The notes beneath the pieces were generated by a model. It ran no database searches and was not told the DNA's origin. It saw only the letters and a program-made list of their open reading frames with translations. The position numbers and the translations under genes are program-made. Positions 8,770 through 20,598 of a stretch of 64,000 nucleotides of DNA are shown here, piece by piece. Positions within the stretch are counted from its first letter, which is position 1. The number at the start of each line of letters is the position of its first letter. Source of the DNA: Billgrantia montanilacus (lineage in GTDB: Bacteria > Pseudomonadota > Gammaproteobacteria > Pseudomonadales > Halomonadaceae); contig NZ_QPII01000003.1 of NCBI RefSeq assembly GCF_003336675.1, positions 62,001 to 126,000 on the forward strand, in the 5' to 3' direction.

Positions 8770-10220
8770 CTCCGCTGATCCATCAATTCATCGACAACCA
8801 ATGGGTCGCCTCGGCAAGCGATCGTCGTCTGCCCGTGACCAATCCCTACACGGAAGCGCTCATCACCGAGGTGACGACCGGCCATCCATACGACGTGAAT
8901 GACGCCGTGGGCGCTGCCCAGCGTGCACTCCCCGGCTGGCAGGGGCTTACCGGCGCCGAGCGCGGCAGGTACCTCGAGAGATTCGCCGAGATACTGTCGC
9001 GCCGGCGAGACGAGCTGGCACGGCTATCGGTGACCAATAACGGAAAAGTATTGGCGGAAGCGAACCTCGACCTGGACGACGCCATTGCCTGCTACCGCTA
9101 CTACGCCCAACAGGCGCGAGCCCTGGACGAGCGCCAGGGTGAGCGGGTTCGCCTCGAGGTGGAAGGCGTCGAGGCGCGGTGCTATCACGATCCTGTCGGT
9201 GTCGTCGGGCTCATCACCCCATGGAACTTCCCGCTGGTGACCAGCGCCTGGAAAGTCGCCCCGGCACTGGCCGCCGGCTGCACCGTCGTACTCAAGCCCT
9301 CGGAAGTGACACCGTTGCCGGAGCGGGCCATCGCCGAGATCGCCCTCGAGATGGAACTGCCGGCGGGGGTGCTCAACCTGCTTTTTGGCGACGGCAACGG
9401 CATCGGTGCCCCACTCAGCGCACACCCCGGGATCGACAAGGTTTCTTTCACCGGCAGCAACCGGGTGGGCGAAGCCGTGATGCATGCCGCGGCCGAACGC
9501 ACGATTGGCGTATCGCTCGAACTGGGCGGTAAATCGCCCATTCTGGTGATGGAGGATGCCGACCCCGATCAGGCAGCCGACTGGGTGATGGCGGGTATCT
9601 ATTACAATGCAGGGCAGATCTGCTCGGCGACTTCCCGTCTGCTGGTTCACCAGAACGTAGCAGAACCACTCTACGCAGCCTTGGCACACCGCATCGATGC
9701 ACTCGAATTGGGTGATCCGCTGGCCGAGGGCATCGACATGGGCCCCCTGACTAGCGCACGACAGCGCGACGCCGTTCGGGGCTACCTGACTATCGCCGAT
9801 CAGGAGGGTCTTGTGGTGGTCCGCGACGCGCGCCACCGTACGCTACCCAAGAAAGGATACTTCCTGGCACCGACACTGTATCGCGATGTTCCCACGAGCA
9901 GTCGCCTCTGGCGGGAGGAGATTTTTGGCCCCGTGCTTTGCGCACGCAGCGTGGCCGACGAGGCGGAAGCGATCGCTCTTGCCAACGATACCGTCTTCGG
10001 ACTGGCCGCTACCGTGATCTGCTGGGATCCACAGCGAGCGCGGCGGATCGGCCGACAGCTCAAGTCCGGAAGTATCTGGTACAACAGCGAGCAGCTGGTA
10101 TTGCCTCAGACCGGCTGGGGCGGTTTCAAACGCAGTGGTATCGGCCGAGAATTAGGTCCATGGGGCCTACAAGCGTTTCTAGAGGTCAAGCATGTTATTG
10201 GGCCCGGTGATCTTGGTTGA
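8766..10220 (+). CDS. NAD(P)-dependent aldehyde dehydrogenase (KauB/gamma-guanidinobutyraldehyde type)
   Basis: A 484-residue aldehyde dehydrogenase: VGLITPWNFPLVTSAWK for cofactor binding, the general-base glutamate in LELGGKSP (about residue 251) and the catalytic cysteine in YNAGQICSATSRLL (about 285). Length is normal. It oxidises an aldehyde to the acid. The ATG at 8766 overlaps the decarboxylase stop (ATGA), so the pair is translationally coupled and the aldehyde is almost certainly the decarboxylase product; 4-guanidinobutanal is one option. A longer frame starting at 8727 lies inside the decarboxylase gene and is rejected. No clear terminator was seen in the 37 bases before the converging Crp/Fnr gene. 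Confidence 0.88.
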   Translation: MTPLIHQFIDNQWVASASDRRLPVTNPYTEALITEVTTGHPYDVNDAVGAAQRALPGWQGLTGAERGRYLERFAEILSRRRDELARLSVTNNGKVLAEANLDLDDAIACYRYYAQQARALDERQGERVRLEVEGVEARCYHDPVGVVGLITPWNFPLVTSAWKVAPALAAGCTVVLKPSEVTPLPERAIAEIALEMELPAGVLNLLFGDGNGIGAPLSAHPGIDKVSFTGSNRVGEAVMHAAAERTIGVSLELGGKSPILVMEDADPDQAADWVMAGIYYNAGQICSATSRLLVHQNVAEPLYAALAHRIDALELGDPLAEGIDMGPLTSARQRDAVRGYLTIADQEGLVVVRDARHRTLPKKGYFLAPTLYRDVPTSSRLWREEIFGPVLCARSVADEAEAIALANDTVFGLAATVICWDPQRARRIGRQLKSGSIWYNSEQLVLPQTGWGGFKRSGIGRELGPWGLQAFLEVKHVIGPGDLG

Positions 10221-10257
10221 AAATTGGCAGCTCCCGGATCCAAGCAGCACCTCGAAT

Positions 10258-11001
10258 TCAGTCACTGCTCAGAAAGGCGGGAGGCAGGGCTTCGTCGAGG
10301 TAGGTGGTGTTGAACTCCACCATCTTCGCCAGGGCCCCGGGGTCGGGGAAGAACACCTCTTGCCGCTCCTTCAGCACCAGCCCTTCTTCGCGGAGCATGG
10401 AAAAGGTCCGGCTCACATGGACGGCGCTCAGGCCCAGCACATCGCCCAACTGCTCCTGGGACAGCGGCAACTGGAATCTCCCCTCCTCGACCGCCCCTAT
10501 CCTGCGCAGGCGGAGGTAGATTTCATAGAGAAAGTGCCCCAGGCGCTGTTGAGCGGTGTGGCGGCCGATGTAGACCAGCCGCTCGGTGAGCATGGCCTGC
10601 TGGCGAACGGCAATGGCGACCATCCCGGCCGCCAGGGTCGGCGACGTGCGAATCAGCTGGCACAGGTGCTGAGGCGAGAATGGGCAGATCACCCCCGCGT
10701 TGATCATCGCCACCCCGGCCAGCCGCTTGGAGAAGCCGAAATCGCGCATGCCGATGATGTCGCCAGGCAGATAGACCTTGAGGATCTGCATGGAACCGTT
10801 GTCGAGATAGCGAAAGGAGTAGGCCCACCCTGCCTTGAGAACACAGAACAGCTCCACATCCGAGCCCTCTTGCCAGAGGATTTCCCCGGCGGTCACCCGT
10901 CTGGAATTATGCTCCAGCTCGATCAGAAGCGTCTCATCGACTTCCGAAAGCGCACCGTGCCGCTTAAGTTGCTGAATCACAATGCTATTGAGTAGGGTCA
11001 C
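10258..11001 (-). CDS. Crp/Fnr family transcription regulator
   Basis: A 247-residue regulator with an N-terminal cyclic-nucleotide-like beta-barrel (AGEILWQEGSDVELFCVLKAG, VYLPGDIIG) and a C-terminal helix-turn-helix (LSQEQLGDVLGLSAVHVSRT). Three cysteines occur in the barrel but not with the FNR iron-sulfur spacing, so redox sensing is not predicted. The GTG at 11001 has GGAG five bases upstream; an ATG at 11064 would add a poorly conserved-looking leader. It converges on the aldehyde dehydrogenase gene and diverges from the polyamine genes across 276 bases, a stretch in which I saw no other gene or obvious terminator. Its regulon and ligand cannot be inferred. Confidence 0.85.
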   Translation of the reverse strand: MTLLNSIVIQQLKRHGALSEVDETLLIELEHNSRRVTAGEILWQEGSDVELFCVLKAGWAYSFRYLDNGSMQILKVYLPGDIIGMRDFGFSKRLAGVAMINAGVICPFSPQHLCQLIRTSPTLAAGMVAIAVRQQAMLTERLVYIGRHTAQQRLGHFLYEIYLRLRRIGAVEEGRFQLPLSQEQLGDVLGLSAVHVSRTFSMLREEGLVLKERQEVFFPDPGALAKMVEFNTTYLDEALPPAFLSSD

Positions 11002-11277
11002 AGCCACTCCGGCGGGCTCAGTTAGACGATAGCATTCTAACCAAGTTCTTAAGTAGCACTTCATAACATAGGTTATAGGCGGCTCACGTCCGGCGCCCCC
11101 TGCTTTGGTCGAGTATGCGCCATGAAAATTGCTTGATACCGGGGGCCCACCGCGCCATCATCGCGCCCAGCGCGTGAGCGAGACCGGGGTGGCATCGGGT
11201 TCGGGCACATCAGGTTGGCCCTCGTTCCGATAAGACCCTATATTTGAAAGACATTTTTGACCTGGATTCGTGAGCCA

Positions 11278-12477
<1,200 letters not shown>

Positions 12478-12483
12478 ACGTAG

Positions 12484-13656
<1,173 letters not shown>

Positions 13657-13682
13657 GCCCCTTCATGGGTTCCACTCACCGC

Positions 13683-13714
13683 GCAGCAGGCACCCAAGGG
13701 TGCCTGTTGCGTTT
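13683..13714 (+). terminator. Intrinsic terminator after nspC
   Basis: The arms GCAGCAGGCACC and GGTGCCTGTTGC pair over 12 positions, one of them G-U, around a CAAG loop, and are followed by GTTTCT. It lies 27 bases after the nspC stop. The U-run is weak, so some read-through into the aspartokinase gene is possible. Confidence 0.6.
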
Positions 13715-13812
13715 CTGCACCGCCTCTTTCCTCCTCGCCCCGCCCCTCTTTTCCCCTGCTACGCTTTCACGCATGGTAAGGAGCCCGATATCACCAGCCA
13801 GGGAGAGCAGCG

Positions 13813-15114
13813 ATGACCACCGTTTTCAAGTTCGGCGGCGCCTCGATCAAGAATGCCGATGCCATACGCCACCTGACGCCCCTCATCGAGGCCCACAGGG
13901 ATAGGCCACTGGTGGTAGTGGTTTCCGCCATGGGCAAGACGACCAATGCCCTCGAGGCACTGCTGGCCGACGCCCGTGACGGCAACCGTGGCGGCGACGG
14001 CTATCAGGAGCGGCTCGCGTCGCTCAAGGCCAGCCATCGGGAGGTGGCAGACGCGCTCTTCGGTGGCGAAGCCGATTCGCTGAAGTCGCGCCTCGACGCC
14101 CTGTTCGACGAGCTGGACGAACAGCACCGGCACTATCGTGACAGCCCCTATCCGGAGCACTACGACCAGACGGTCTGCTATGGAGAGTTGCTTTCCACCA
14201 CCCTGGTTGCCGAGTGGCTGAACCGTCAGGGCGTGGAAACGGAGTGGCTCGATGCCCGCGAGCTGATCATCACCGACGAACAGCATCAGGACGCCAACCT
14301 GAACTGGTCAGCCACCACGGATGCCATCCGCAAGCGAGCGGGGGGTGAGGACCGGGTGCTGCTGACCCAGGGCTTCATCGGCGGCACCTCTGGTGGCGCC
14401 TCCACCACCCTCGGCCGGGAAGGCTCGGATTTCAGCGCGGCGATCTTCGCCCACTGCCTCGATGCCGCGGAGGTGGTGATCTGGAAGGACGTACCGGGAC
14501 TGTTCAACGCCGACCCCCGGCGCTTCGATAACGCCGTGCAACTGAAACGGCTCTCCTACGCCGAGACCATCGAACTCGCCTGGCACGGCGCCAAGGTCAT
14601 CCATCCCAAGACCCTGGGGCCATTGAAGCAGAAGGCCATTCCGCTGACGGTCCGCTCCTTCGAGACCCCGGACGCGCCACCCAGCGTCATCGACGCGGAT
14701 ACCCGATTCGATACCGAGCACCCCTCCTGCATCCTGCGCGACGACCAGGTCTTGCTCGAGGTGAAGTCGAAGGACTTCTCCTTCATGGACGAGCCGCGCC
14801 AGCACGACATCCTCGGCCGACTGGTGGAAGCCGGCGTTCATGCCAACCTGATCGACGGTAGCGCCATGCAGTTCACGCTCTGCTGCGACAACAAGCCCGA
14901 GCGGCTGCAGCCGCTGACCGACTCGCTGGACGCCGACTATGCGCTCGAGCGACAGGAAGGCCTGACGCTGCTCACCGTGAGGCACCCCAGCGAATCACTG
15001 CTGGAGCGGCTCAGCGAAGGTCGCGACATCCTTGCCGAGCGCCGTAATGCCACGACCACCCAGCGGCTGTTCCGCACCGACGAGTGCCCGGAGACCTGGC
15101 ATATCCCCGACTGA
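13813..15114 (+). CDS. Aspartate kinase (monofunctional)
   Basis: A 433-residue aspartokinase: the N-terminal kinase lobe begins KFGGASIKNADAIRH, the aspartate-binding region includes TQGFIGGTSGG and GREGSDFSAAIF, and the C-terminus from about residue 300 looks like an ACT-type regulatory part. It phosphorylates aspartate, the first step to lysine, threonine, methionine, ectoine and, here, to the aspartate semialdehyde used by the adjacent polyamine dehydrogenase. The N-terminus resembles ThrA/Bacteroidetes-type kinases more than typical LysC, so it may be a secondary isozyme; gene symbol is left open. A GAGAGCAG ribosome-like site precedes the ATG at 13813. Terminated by the hairpin at 15175-15206. 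Confidence 0.88.
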   Translation: MTTVFKFGGASIKNADAIRHLTPLIEAHRDRPLVVVVSAMGKTTNALEALLADARDGNRGGDGYQERLASLKASHREVADALFGGEADSLKSRLDALFDELDEQHRHYRDSPYPEHYDQTVCYGELLSTTLVAEWLNRQGVETEWLDARELIITDEQHQDANLNWSATTDAIRKRAGGEDRVLLTQGFIGGTSGGASTTLGREGSDFSAAIFAHCLDAAEVVIWKDVPGLFNADPRRFDNAVQLKRLSYAETIELAWHGAKVIHPKTLGPLKQKAIPLTVRSFETPDAPPSVIDADTRFDTEHPSCILRDDQVLLEVKSKDFSFMDEPRQHDILGRLVEAGVHANLIDGSAMQFTLCCDNKPERLQPLTDSLDADYALERQEGLTLLTVRHPSESLLERLSEGRDILAERRNATTTQRLFRTDECPETWHIPD

Positions 15115-15172
15115 GCGGGGCTCGGAAGAGTCGACAATCCCGCCACCGAAAGGCCGCGGGTCAGGTGGCACC

Positions 15173-15209
15173 AAAAACGCCGGGGCAATTCATCACCCCG
15201 GCGTTTATT
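15173..15209. terminator. Bidirectional intrinsic terminator between aspartokinase and gap
   Basis: A perfect 11-bp stem (AAACGCCGGGG at 15175-15185 with CCCCGGCGTTT at 15196-15206) around a 10-base loop. An A-run lies on the left and TTTATT on the right, so the structure can end transcription of both converging genes. Confidence 0.85.
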
Positions 15210-15237
15210 GGTTTCGTCTTATGACAAGCTCACCGCA

Positions 15238-16260
15238 TCAGGCGGCGTCGCGCTTGGATTCACTCGCCGCCTGCATCGCCAGGGCGGTGTCGAGCATGCG
15301 GTTGGAGAAGCCCCATTCGTTGTCATACCAGGCCATTACCTTGACCAGGCGGCCATTCACCCGGGTGTGGTTGGCATCGAAGGTCGAGGAGTTAGGGTCG
15401 TGATTGAAGTCGATGGAGACCAGCGGCTGGGCGTTGACCGCCAGCACCGGTGAGGCCTCCGCCGCCTTGGCGACGATGGCGTTGATCTCTTCCTTGGTGG
15501 TGTCACGGCCGGCGGTGAACACCAGGTCCACCAGCGAGACGTTGATCACCGGCACGCGCACTGCCAGGCCGTCGAACTTGCCGGCCAGCTCCGGCAGCAC
15601 CAAGCCCACCGCGGCGGCGGCGCCGGTCTTGGTCGGAATCATCGAGTGGGTGGCGCTGCGGGCCCGGTAGGGGTCGCTGTGATAGACGTCGGAGAGGTTC
15701 TGGTCGTTGGTGTAGGCGTGCACCGTGGTCATCAGCCCGTTCTCGATGCCCACCGACTCGTTGAGCGCCTGGGCGATCGGCGCCAGGCAGTTGGTGGTGC
15801 AGGAGGCGTTGGAGACCACCTTGTGCTCGGGCTTGAGCACGCCCTCGTTGACGCCGAAGACGATGGTGGCATCGGCATCCGGGCTCGGCGCCGAGATCAG
15901 CACCCGCTCGGCGCCGGCTTCCAGGTGCTTGCCGGCGGCCTCGCGCTTGGTGAACAGGCCGGTGCACTCCATCACCAGGTCGACCCCAAGAGCCTTCCAG
16001 GGCAGGGCCGACGGATCGCGCTCCGACAGGATGGCGATGCGATCCCCGTCCACGGTGAGGCTCTCCTCGTCGTGCTCCACGGAAAACGGAAAATGACCAT
16101 GCACGGTGTCGTGGCGCAGCAGGTGGGCGTTGAGGGCGGGCGCCCCCAGGTCGTTGATGGCGACCACCTGAATACGGTTGCGGTAGCCGTTTTCGTAGAG
16201 CGCGCGAAGTACGTTCCGGCCGATACGGCCGAAACCGTTGATAGCGATCTTGAGTGTCAT
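15238..16260 (-). CDS. gap: Glyceraldehyde-3-phosphate dehydrogenase, type I
   Basis: A 340-residue GAPDH with the NAD-binding start [17 protein letters not shown], the active-site SNASCTTNC (cysteine near residue 154), HAYTNDQ and the C-terminal [13 protein letters not shown]. It interconverts glyceraldehyde-3-phosphate and 1,3-bisphosphoglycerate. INDLG after the second beta-strand suggests NAD rather than NADP. It diverges from pyk across 283 bases containing two identical palindromes, so expression of the lower glycolytic or Entner-Doudoroff genes is probably coordinated. The ATG at 16260 is preceded by GGAAGA. Confidence 0.96.
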   Translation of the reverse strand: MTLKIAINGFGRIGRNVLRALYENGYRNRIQVVAINDLGAPALNAHLLRHDTVHGHFPFSVEHDEESLTVDGDRIAILSERDPSALPWKALGVDLVMECTGLFTKREAAGKHLEAGAERVLISAPSPDADATIVFGVNEGVLKPEHKVVSNASCTTNCLAPIAQALNESVGIENGLMTTVHAYTNDQNLSDVYHSDPYRARSATHSMIPTKTGAAAAVGLVLPELAGKFDGLAVRVPVINVSLVDLVFTAGRDTTKEEINAIVAKAAEASPVLAVNAQPLVSIDFNHDPNSSTFDANHTRVNGRLVKVMAWYDNEWGFSNRMLDTALAMQAASESKRDAA

Positions 16261-16543
16261 GGCATCTTCCTCCCGAAAGTGGGCAGCATTTTTTCAATGT
16301 GGTGCAATTACCGCTGAGTCTCAAGTTTTTTTGGTAATATTACAACATTTTTTGCGCTTCCCTTTTCCTCTGCTTCCTCATCGCGCCGCAACATATGCAT
16401 ATTACTCAGGAATGGTTGGCCTTCCAGCGTGCATCGTGCGGGATACGAGCAAAGCAGAATTCTGTAGTAATATTACGTCCTCGCCGCTAAGGTAGTCACA
16501 TTCCAGGAAATCACCCGGCCGCCGCCATCAGGAGGACTCTTCC
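16261..16543. promoter_or_regulatory. gap/pyk divergent control region with two copies of a 10-bp palindrome
   Basis: The perfect palindrome GTAATATTAC occurs at 16334-16343 and again at 16467-16476, 133 bases apart, within an unusually AT-rich stretch for this genome. One copy is close to each gene, which fits paired operators. The core GTAAT/ATTAC is shared with the half-sites of HexR, the KDPG-responsive repressor of central carbon genes in gammaproteobacteria, but the usual spacer between half-sites is missing here. Regulator identity is inference. AGGAGG precedes pyk. Confidence 0.6.
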
Positions 16544-18010
16544 ATGCCCCACAGCCAACCTCGCTCCCCCCTTCGCCGCACCAAGATCGTCGCCACCCTG
16601 GGGCCGGCCAGCGACCGCGATGGCGTGCTGGAAGCGATGATCGAGGCCGGCGTCGACGTGGTGCGCCTCAATTTCTCTCACGGCTCCGCCGACGATCACC
16701 GCCAGCGCCTCGAGCGCGTGCGCGAGATCGCCGCCCGCCTGGGCCGGGCCGTGGCCGCCCTGGGCGACCTGCAGGGCCCCAAGATCCGCATCGCCCGCTT
16801 CAAGGATGGCCCGGTGACGCTCGAGGAGGGGCAGCCCTTCCTGCTCGACATGGCGCTGGACTCCGATGCCGGTGACGTGACCCGGGTCGGCTGCGACTAC
16901 AAGACCCTCGCCGACGACGTCGTCCCCGGCGACCGGCTGCTGCTCGACGACGGCCGGCTGGTGCTGGAAGTGACCAAGGTCCAGGGGCAGGAGATTCACA
17001 CTCTTGTCACCGTAGGCGGCAAGCTCTCCAACAACAAGGGCATCAACAAGGAGGGTGGCGGCCTCTCGGCCCCGGCGCTCACCGACAAGGACCGCGCCGA
17101 CCTCAAGACCGCCATCGACATCGGCGTCGACTACCTGGCGGTCTCGTTCCCGCGCAGCGCCGCCGACATGCACGAGGCGCGGGAGCTGTTGGGCGAGGCG
17201 GGGAAAGAGATCGGCCTGGTGGCCAAGCTCGAACGTGCCGAGGCAGTGGCCGACGCGGCGACACTCGACGGCATCATCGAGGCCTCCGAGGCGGTGATGG
17301 TGGCCCGCGGCGACCTGGGGGTGGAGATCGGCGACGCCGAGCTGATCGGCATGCAGAAACGCATCATCAAGCGTGCCCGCACCCTGAACCGGGCGGTGAT
17401 CACGGCAACGCAGATGATGGAGTCGATGATCACCTCGCCGCTGCCCACCCGGGCCGAGGTGTTCGACGTGGCCAACGCGGTGCTCGACGGCACCGACGCG
17501 GTGATGCTCTCCGCCGAGACCGCCGCCGGCGACTTCCCGGTGGAGACCATCGCGGCGATCAACCGCGTCTGCCTCGGCGCCGAGCGCGAGAGGATCGCCC
17601 AGGAGTCCGGTCACCGCATCCACGAAGGCTTCTCGCGGATCGACGAGACCATCGCCCTGTCGGCAATGTACGCCGCCAACCACCTCACCGGCGTGGCGGC
17701 CATCGCCTGCATGACCTCCACCGGCTATACGCCGCTGATCGCCTCGCGCATCCGCTCGGGCCTGCCCATCGTCGGCCTGGCCCACAGCCCGGTGGCGCAG
17801 CGGCGCATGGCGCTCTACCGCGGCGTGGTCTCGCTGCCCTTCGACACCAGCGGGATGACGCCCACCGAACTCAATGAGCGAGCGCTGGCGCTGCTGGTCG
17901 AGCAGGGCATTGCGCTGCCCGGGGAACATGTCATTCTGACCCGGGGCGATCACATGAACGCCCACGGCGGCACCAACACCCTGAAGATACTCGAGGTGGG
18001 AACACCATGA
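16544..18010 (+). CDS. pyk: Pyruvate kinase (PykA-type)
   Basis: A 488-residue pyruvate kinase: [11 protein letters not shown] at the N-terminus, [14 protein letters not shown] in the active site, [13 protein letters not shown], and [10 protein letters not shown], followed by the C-terminal allosteric domain ([15 protein letters not shown]). It makes pyruvate and ATP from phosphoenolpyruvate. An AGGAGG ribosome site precedes the ATG. It overlaps the methylglyoxal synthase gene by four bases (ATGA) and is followed by pgi, forming a central-carbon operon. Confidence 0.96.
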   Translation: MPHSQPRSPLRRTKIVATLGPASDRDGVLEAMIEAGVDVVRLNFSHGSADDHRQRLERVREIAARLGRAVAALGDLQGPKIRIARFKDGPVTLEEGQPFLLDMALDSDAGDVTRVGCDYKTLADDVVPGDRLLLDDGRLVLEVTKVQGQEIHTLVTVGGKLSNNKGINKEGGGLSAPALTDKDRADLKTAIDIGVDYLAVSFPRSAADMHEARELLGEAGKEIGLVAKLERAEAVADAATLDGIIEASEAVMVARGDLGVEIGDAELIGMQKRIIKRARTLNRAVITATQMMESMITSPLPTRAEVFDVANAVLDGTDAVMLSAETAAGDFPVETIAAINRVCLGAERERIAQESGHRIHEGFSRIDETIALSAMYAANHLTGVAAIACMTSTGYTPLIASRIRSGLPIVGLAHSPVAQRRMALYRGVVSLPFDTSGMTPTELNERALALLVEQGIALPGEHVILTRGDHMNAHGGTNTLKILEVGTP

Positions 18011-18489
18011 CCGATCCGCGTCCACGGCGCACCGTGCAGCGCACCCTCCCGGCCCGCAAGCGCATCGCGCTGATCGCCCATGACGGCAAGAAAGAGGAGC
18101 TGCTGGCATGGGCCACACGCTGGCAGCAAACCCTGGCGGACCACGAACTGGTCGGCACCGGCACCACTGCCGGACGCATCTCGGCGCAGCTGGGCCTAAC
18201 GGTGGAAGGCATGATGAGCGGCCCACTGGGAGGCGACCAGCAGATCGGCGCTCGCATCACGGAACAGCGGCTGGACCTGCTGGTCTTCTTCTGGGACCCC
18301 TTCGCACCCCAGCCCCATGATCCCGACGTCAAGGCACTGCTGCGGCTCGCTGCCCTGTGGAACATTCCCGTGGCCTGCAACGCCGCCAGTGCCGACTTCC
18401 TGATCAGCTCTCCCTGGCTGTCACAGCCCTACGAGATGACCATTCCCGATGCCCAGGCATGGGTGGCATCACGCAATTCACAGGGCTGA
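18007..18489 (+). CDS. mgsA: Methylglyoxal synthase
   Basis: A 160-residue protein with the MGS-fold signature: [34 protein letters not shown] and the catalytic aspartates in this region. It converts dihydroxyacetone phosphate to methylglyoxal and phosphate, a bypass used when glycolysis is phosphate-limited. Length is close to E. coli MgsA (about 152). Its ATG lies inside the pyk stop codon (ATGA), so translation is coupled to pyruvate kinase, an unusual and metabolically sensible link. Confidence 0.93.
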   Translation: MTDPRPRRTVQRTLPARKRIALIAHDGKKEELLAWATRWQQTLADHELVGTGTTAGRISAQLGLTVEGMMSGPLGGDQQIGARITEQRLDLLVFFWDPFAPQPHDPDVKALLRLAALWNIPVACNAASADFLISSPWLSQPYEMTIPDAQAWVASRNSQG

Positions 18490-18538
18490 CAGGCGGCCCG
18501 CGCCAGCCTCGCCCGACTATCGCGCCTGAGGAAACCGC

Positions 18539-20188
18539 ATGTTCCAACTTACCCGCAGCGTCACCTGGCAAGCCCTGAAGCGATTGCAGCAGGAAACCGC
18601 CAACGACCGGATCAAGGATTACTTCACCGCCGACCCCCAGCGCTTCGAGAAGATGAGCCTGCGCGTCGGCGGCCTGTTTCTCGACTATTCCAAGCACCAG
18701 ATCTCCGATGCGGTGCTGGCCAAGCTGCTCGAGCTCGCCGACCACTCGGCGCTGGTCCAGCGGCGCGCCCAGATGTTTTCCGGCGACATCATCAATGTCA
18801 CCGAGGACCGCCCGGTACTCCACGCCGCCCTCCGCAACCTGGGCGATAGCCCGGTGATGGTCGACGGCAAGGACGTGATGCCGGAGATCCGCCGCTCCTG
18901 GGAACAGCTGCGCCAGTTCGCCGACGCCGTACGCAACGGCGAGTGGAAGGGCTACAGCGGCAAGCGCATCAAGGACGTGGTCAACATCGGTATCGGCGGG
19001 TCGGACCTGGGTCCCAACATGGCCAGCCGGGCGCTGCTCAAGCACCGGCACCCGGAACTCGCCTTCCACTTCGTCTCCAACGTCGACGGCGCCCATATCC
19101 AGAAGGTGCTCTCCCGTCTCGACCCGGCCACCACGCTGTTCATCGTCTCGACCAAGACCTTCTCCACCCAGGAGACGCTGCTCAACGCCAAGACGGCACG
19201 CCGCTGGTTCGTCGAGCAGGCCGGCGAAGACGCCGACGTGGGCGCCCACTTCGTCGCCGCTTCGACCAACCGCCGCGCCGCCATGGAGTTCGGCGTGCGC
19301 GAGGAGAACGTCTTCGAGTTCTGGGCCTGGGTCGGCGGACGCTACTCCATGTGGTCCTCCATCGGCCTGCCGATCGCCCTTTCCGTGGGCTTCGACGGTT
19401 TCATGGAGATGCTCGAAGGCGCCTACGAGATGGACCAGCACTTCCTCTCCGCCCCCTTCGACCGGAACATGCCGGTGCTGATGGCGCTGGTCGGCATCTG
19501 GAACCTCAACTTCCACGGCGCCGAGACCCAGGCCATCGTGCCCTACGACCAGGCGCTGCATCAGCTGCCCGCCTTCCTGCAGCAGCTGGACATGGAGTCC
19601 AACGGCAAGTCGGTGGATATCTTCGGACACCCGGTGGACTACAAGACCGGCCCCATCGTCTGGGGGCAGACCGGCTCCAACGGCCAGCACGCCTTCTTCC
19701 AGCTGCTGCACCAGGGCACCCGCTACGTGCCCATCGACTTTATCGCCTCACTCAAGCCGGAGCCCGGCGTCGAAGAGCACCACTTCGCGCTGCTCACCAA
19801 CATGCTGGCCCAGGCCAACGCCTTCATGGAGGGCAGCCAGACCGGCGGCCGACTCGACCCCTACAGCTGCCCCGGCAATCGCCCCTCCAGCGTGCTGCTG
19901 CTCGACGAGCTGACACCCAAGAACCTCGGCGCGCTGATCGCGCTCTACGAGCACAAGGTCTTCGTTCAGGGAGTGATCTGGAACATCAACTCCTTCGACC
20001 AGTGGGGAGTGGAGCTGGGCAAGCGCATCGCCGGCGAGATCAGCGAGCGCCTGGACACCCAGACCCAGGACTTCGATGCCTCCACCCAGGGGCTGCTGGC
20101 CCTGGTGCGTGAGCATTTCCACGCCATGCCCTCGGCCGCCCCGGCACCGGCAAGGAGTGAGAAAAAGGCACGCAGGAAGGAGAGCTGA
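18539..20188 (+). CDS. pgi: Glucose-6-phosphate isomerase
   Basis: A 549-residue phosphoglucose isomerase with VNIGIGGSDLGPNMAS, STKTFSTQETL, FWAWVGGRYSMWSSIG and NINSFDQWGVELGK, all family signatures, and the usual bacterial length. It interconverts glucose-6- and fructose-6-phosphate. GAGG is eight bases before the ATG. It follows mgsA by 49 bases on the same strand. The final 15 residues are lysine- and arginine-rich, with no known role. Confidence 0.96.
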   Translation: MFQLTRSVTWQALKRLQQETANDRIKDYFTADPQRFEKMSLRVGGLFLDYSKHQISDAVLAKLLELADHSALVQRRAQMFSGDIINVTEDRPVLHAALRNLGDSPVMVDGKDVMPEIRRSWEQLRQFADAVRNGEWKGYSGKRIKDVVNIGIGGSDLGPNMASRALLKHRHPELAFHFVSNVDGAHIQKVLSRLDPATTLFIVSTKTFSTQETLLNAKTARRWFVEQAGEDADVGAHFVAASTNRRAAMEFGVREENVFEFWAWVGGRYSMWSSIGLPIALSVGFDGFMEMLEGAYEMDQHFLSAPFDRNMPVLMALVGIWNLNFHGAETQAIVPYDQALHQLPAFLQQLDMESNGKSVDIFGHPVDYKTGPIVWGQTGSNGQHAFFQLLHQGTRYVPIDFIASLKPEPGVEEHHFALLTNMLAQANAFMEGSQTGGRLDPYSCPGNRPSSVLLLDELTPKNLGALIALYEHKVFVQGVIWNINSFDQWGVELGKRIAGEISERLDTQTQDFDASTQGLLALVREHFHAMPSAAPAPARSEKKARRKES

Positions 20189-20190
20189 AC

Positions 20191-20598
20191 CTACCAGGGA
20201 CGACCGGGCGCCAGCCGCGCCCGGACCGTGCGGTCGCCCAGCCAGGCGGCAGCGAGCCACAGTGGCACGCTGGCTAGCACATAGAGCAGTGCCAGCCATG
20301 GCAGGCCGATCTCCACCAGGTAGAGGGTCTCGAGGCTGAACAGCGAAAAGGTCGTGAAGCCGCCACAGAAGCCGGCTACCAGGAAGGGCTGCCAGCGTGC
20401 CACCCGCCCTCCCTCGCGGCAGGCCGCATAGGCGGCGAAGGCGGCAATCAGCCAGGAGCCCGCCAGATTCACCGCCAGGGTGCCCCAGGGAAAGGCCGGG
20501 CCCAGCGCCGTCAGCGAAGCGACCGACACCAGGTAGCGCAGCACACTGCCCAGGGCGCTGCCCACCCCCACCGCCGCATAGTCGCGCCAGCCGCTCAT
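20191..20598 (-). CDS. crcB: Fluoride channel subunit CrcB/Fluc (second copy)
   Basis: A 135-residue four-helix protein with the Fluc signatures GSVLRYLVS, FPWGTLAVNLAGS and FCGGFTTFSLFSLETL. Fluc proteins form antiparallel dimers that let fluoride leave the cell. The start at 20598 overlaps the upstream crcB stop by four bases (ATGA), so the two are made together and may form a heterodimer, as in other bacteria with paired genes. It converges with pgi, whose stop is two bases away. Confidence 0.92.
   Translation of the reverse strand: MSGWRDYAAVGVGSALGSVLRYLVSVASLTALGPAFPWGTLAVNLAGSWLIAAFAAYAACREGGRVARWQPFLVAGFCGGFTTFSLFSLETLYLVEIGLPWLALLYVLASVPLWLAAAWLGDRTVRARLAPGRPW

Noticed and set aside
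16334..16476. Firm HexR operators
   Set aside because: Half-sites match but the 3-base spacer of the usual motif is missing, so the regulator is left open.
16511..18226. 571-codon minus-strand open frame over pyk
   Set aside because: Histidine/glycine/valine-rich shadow of pyruvate kinase, with no ribosome site.
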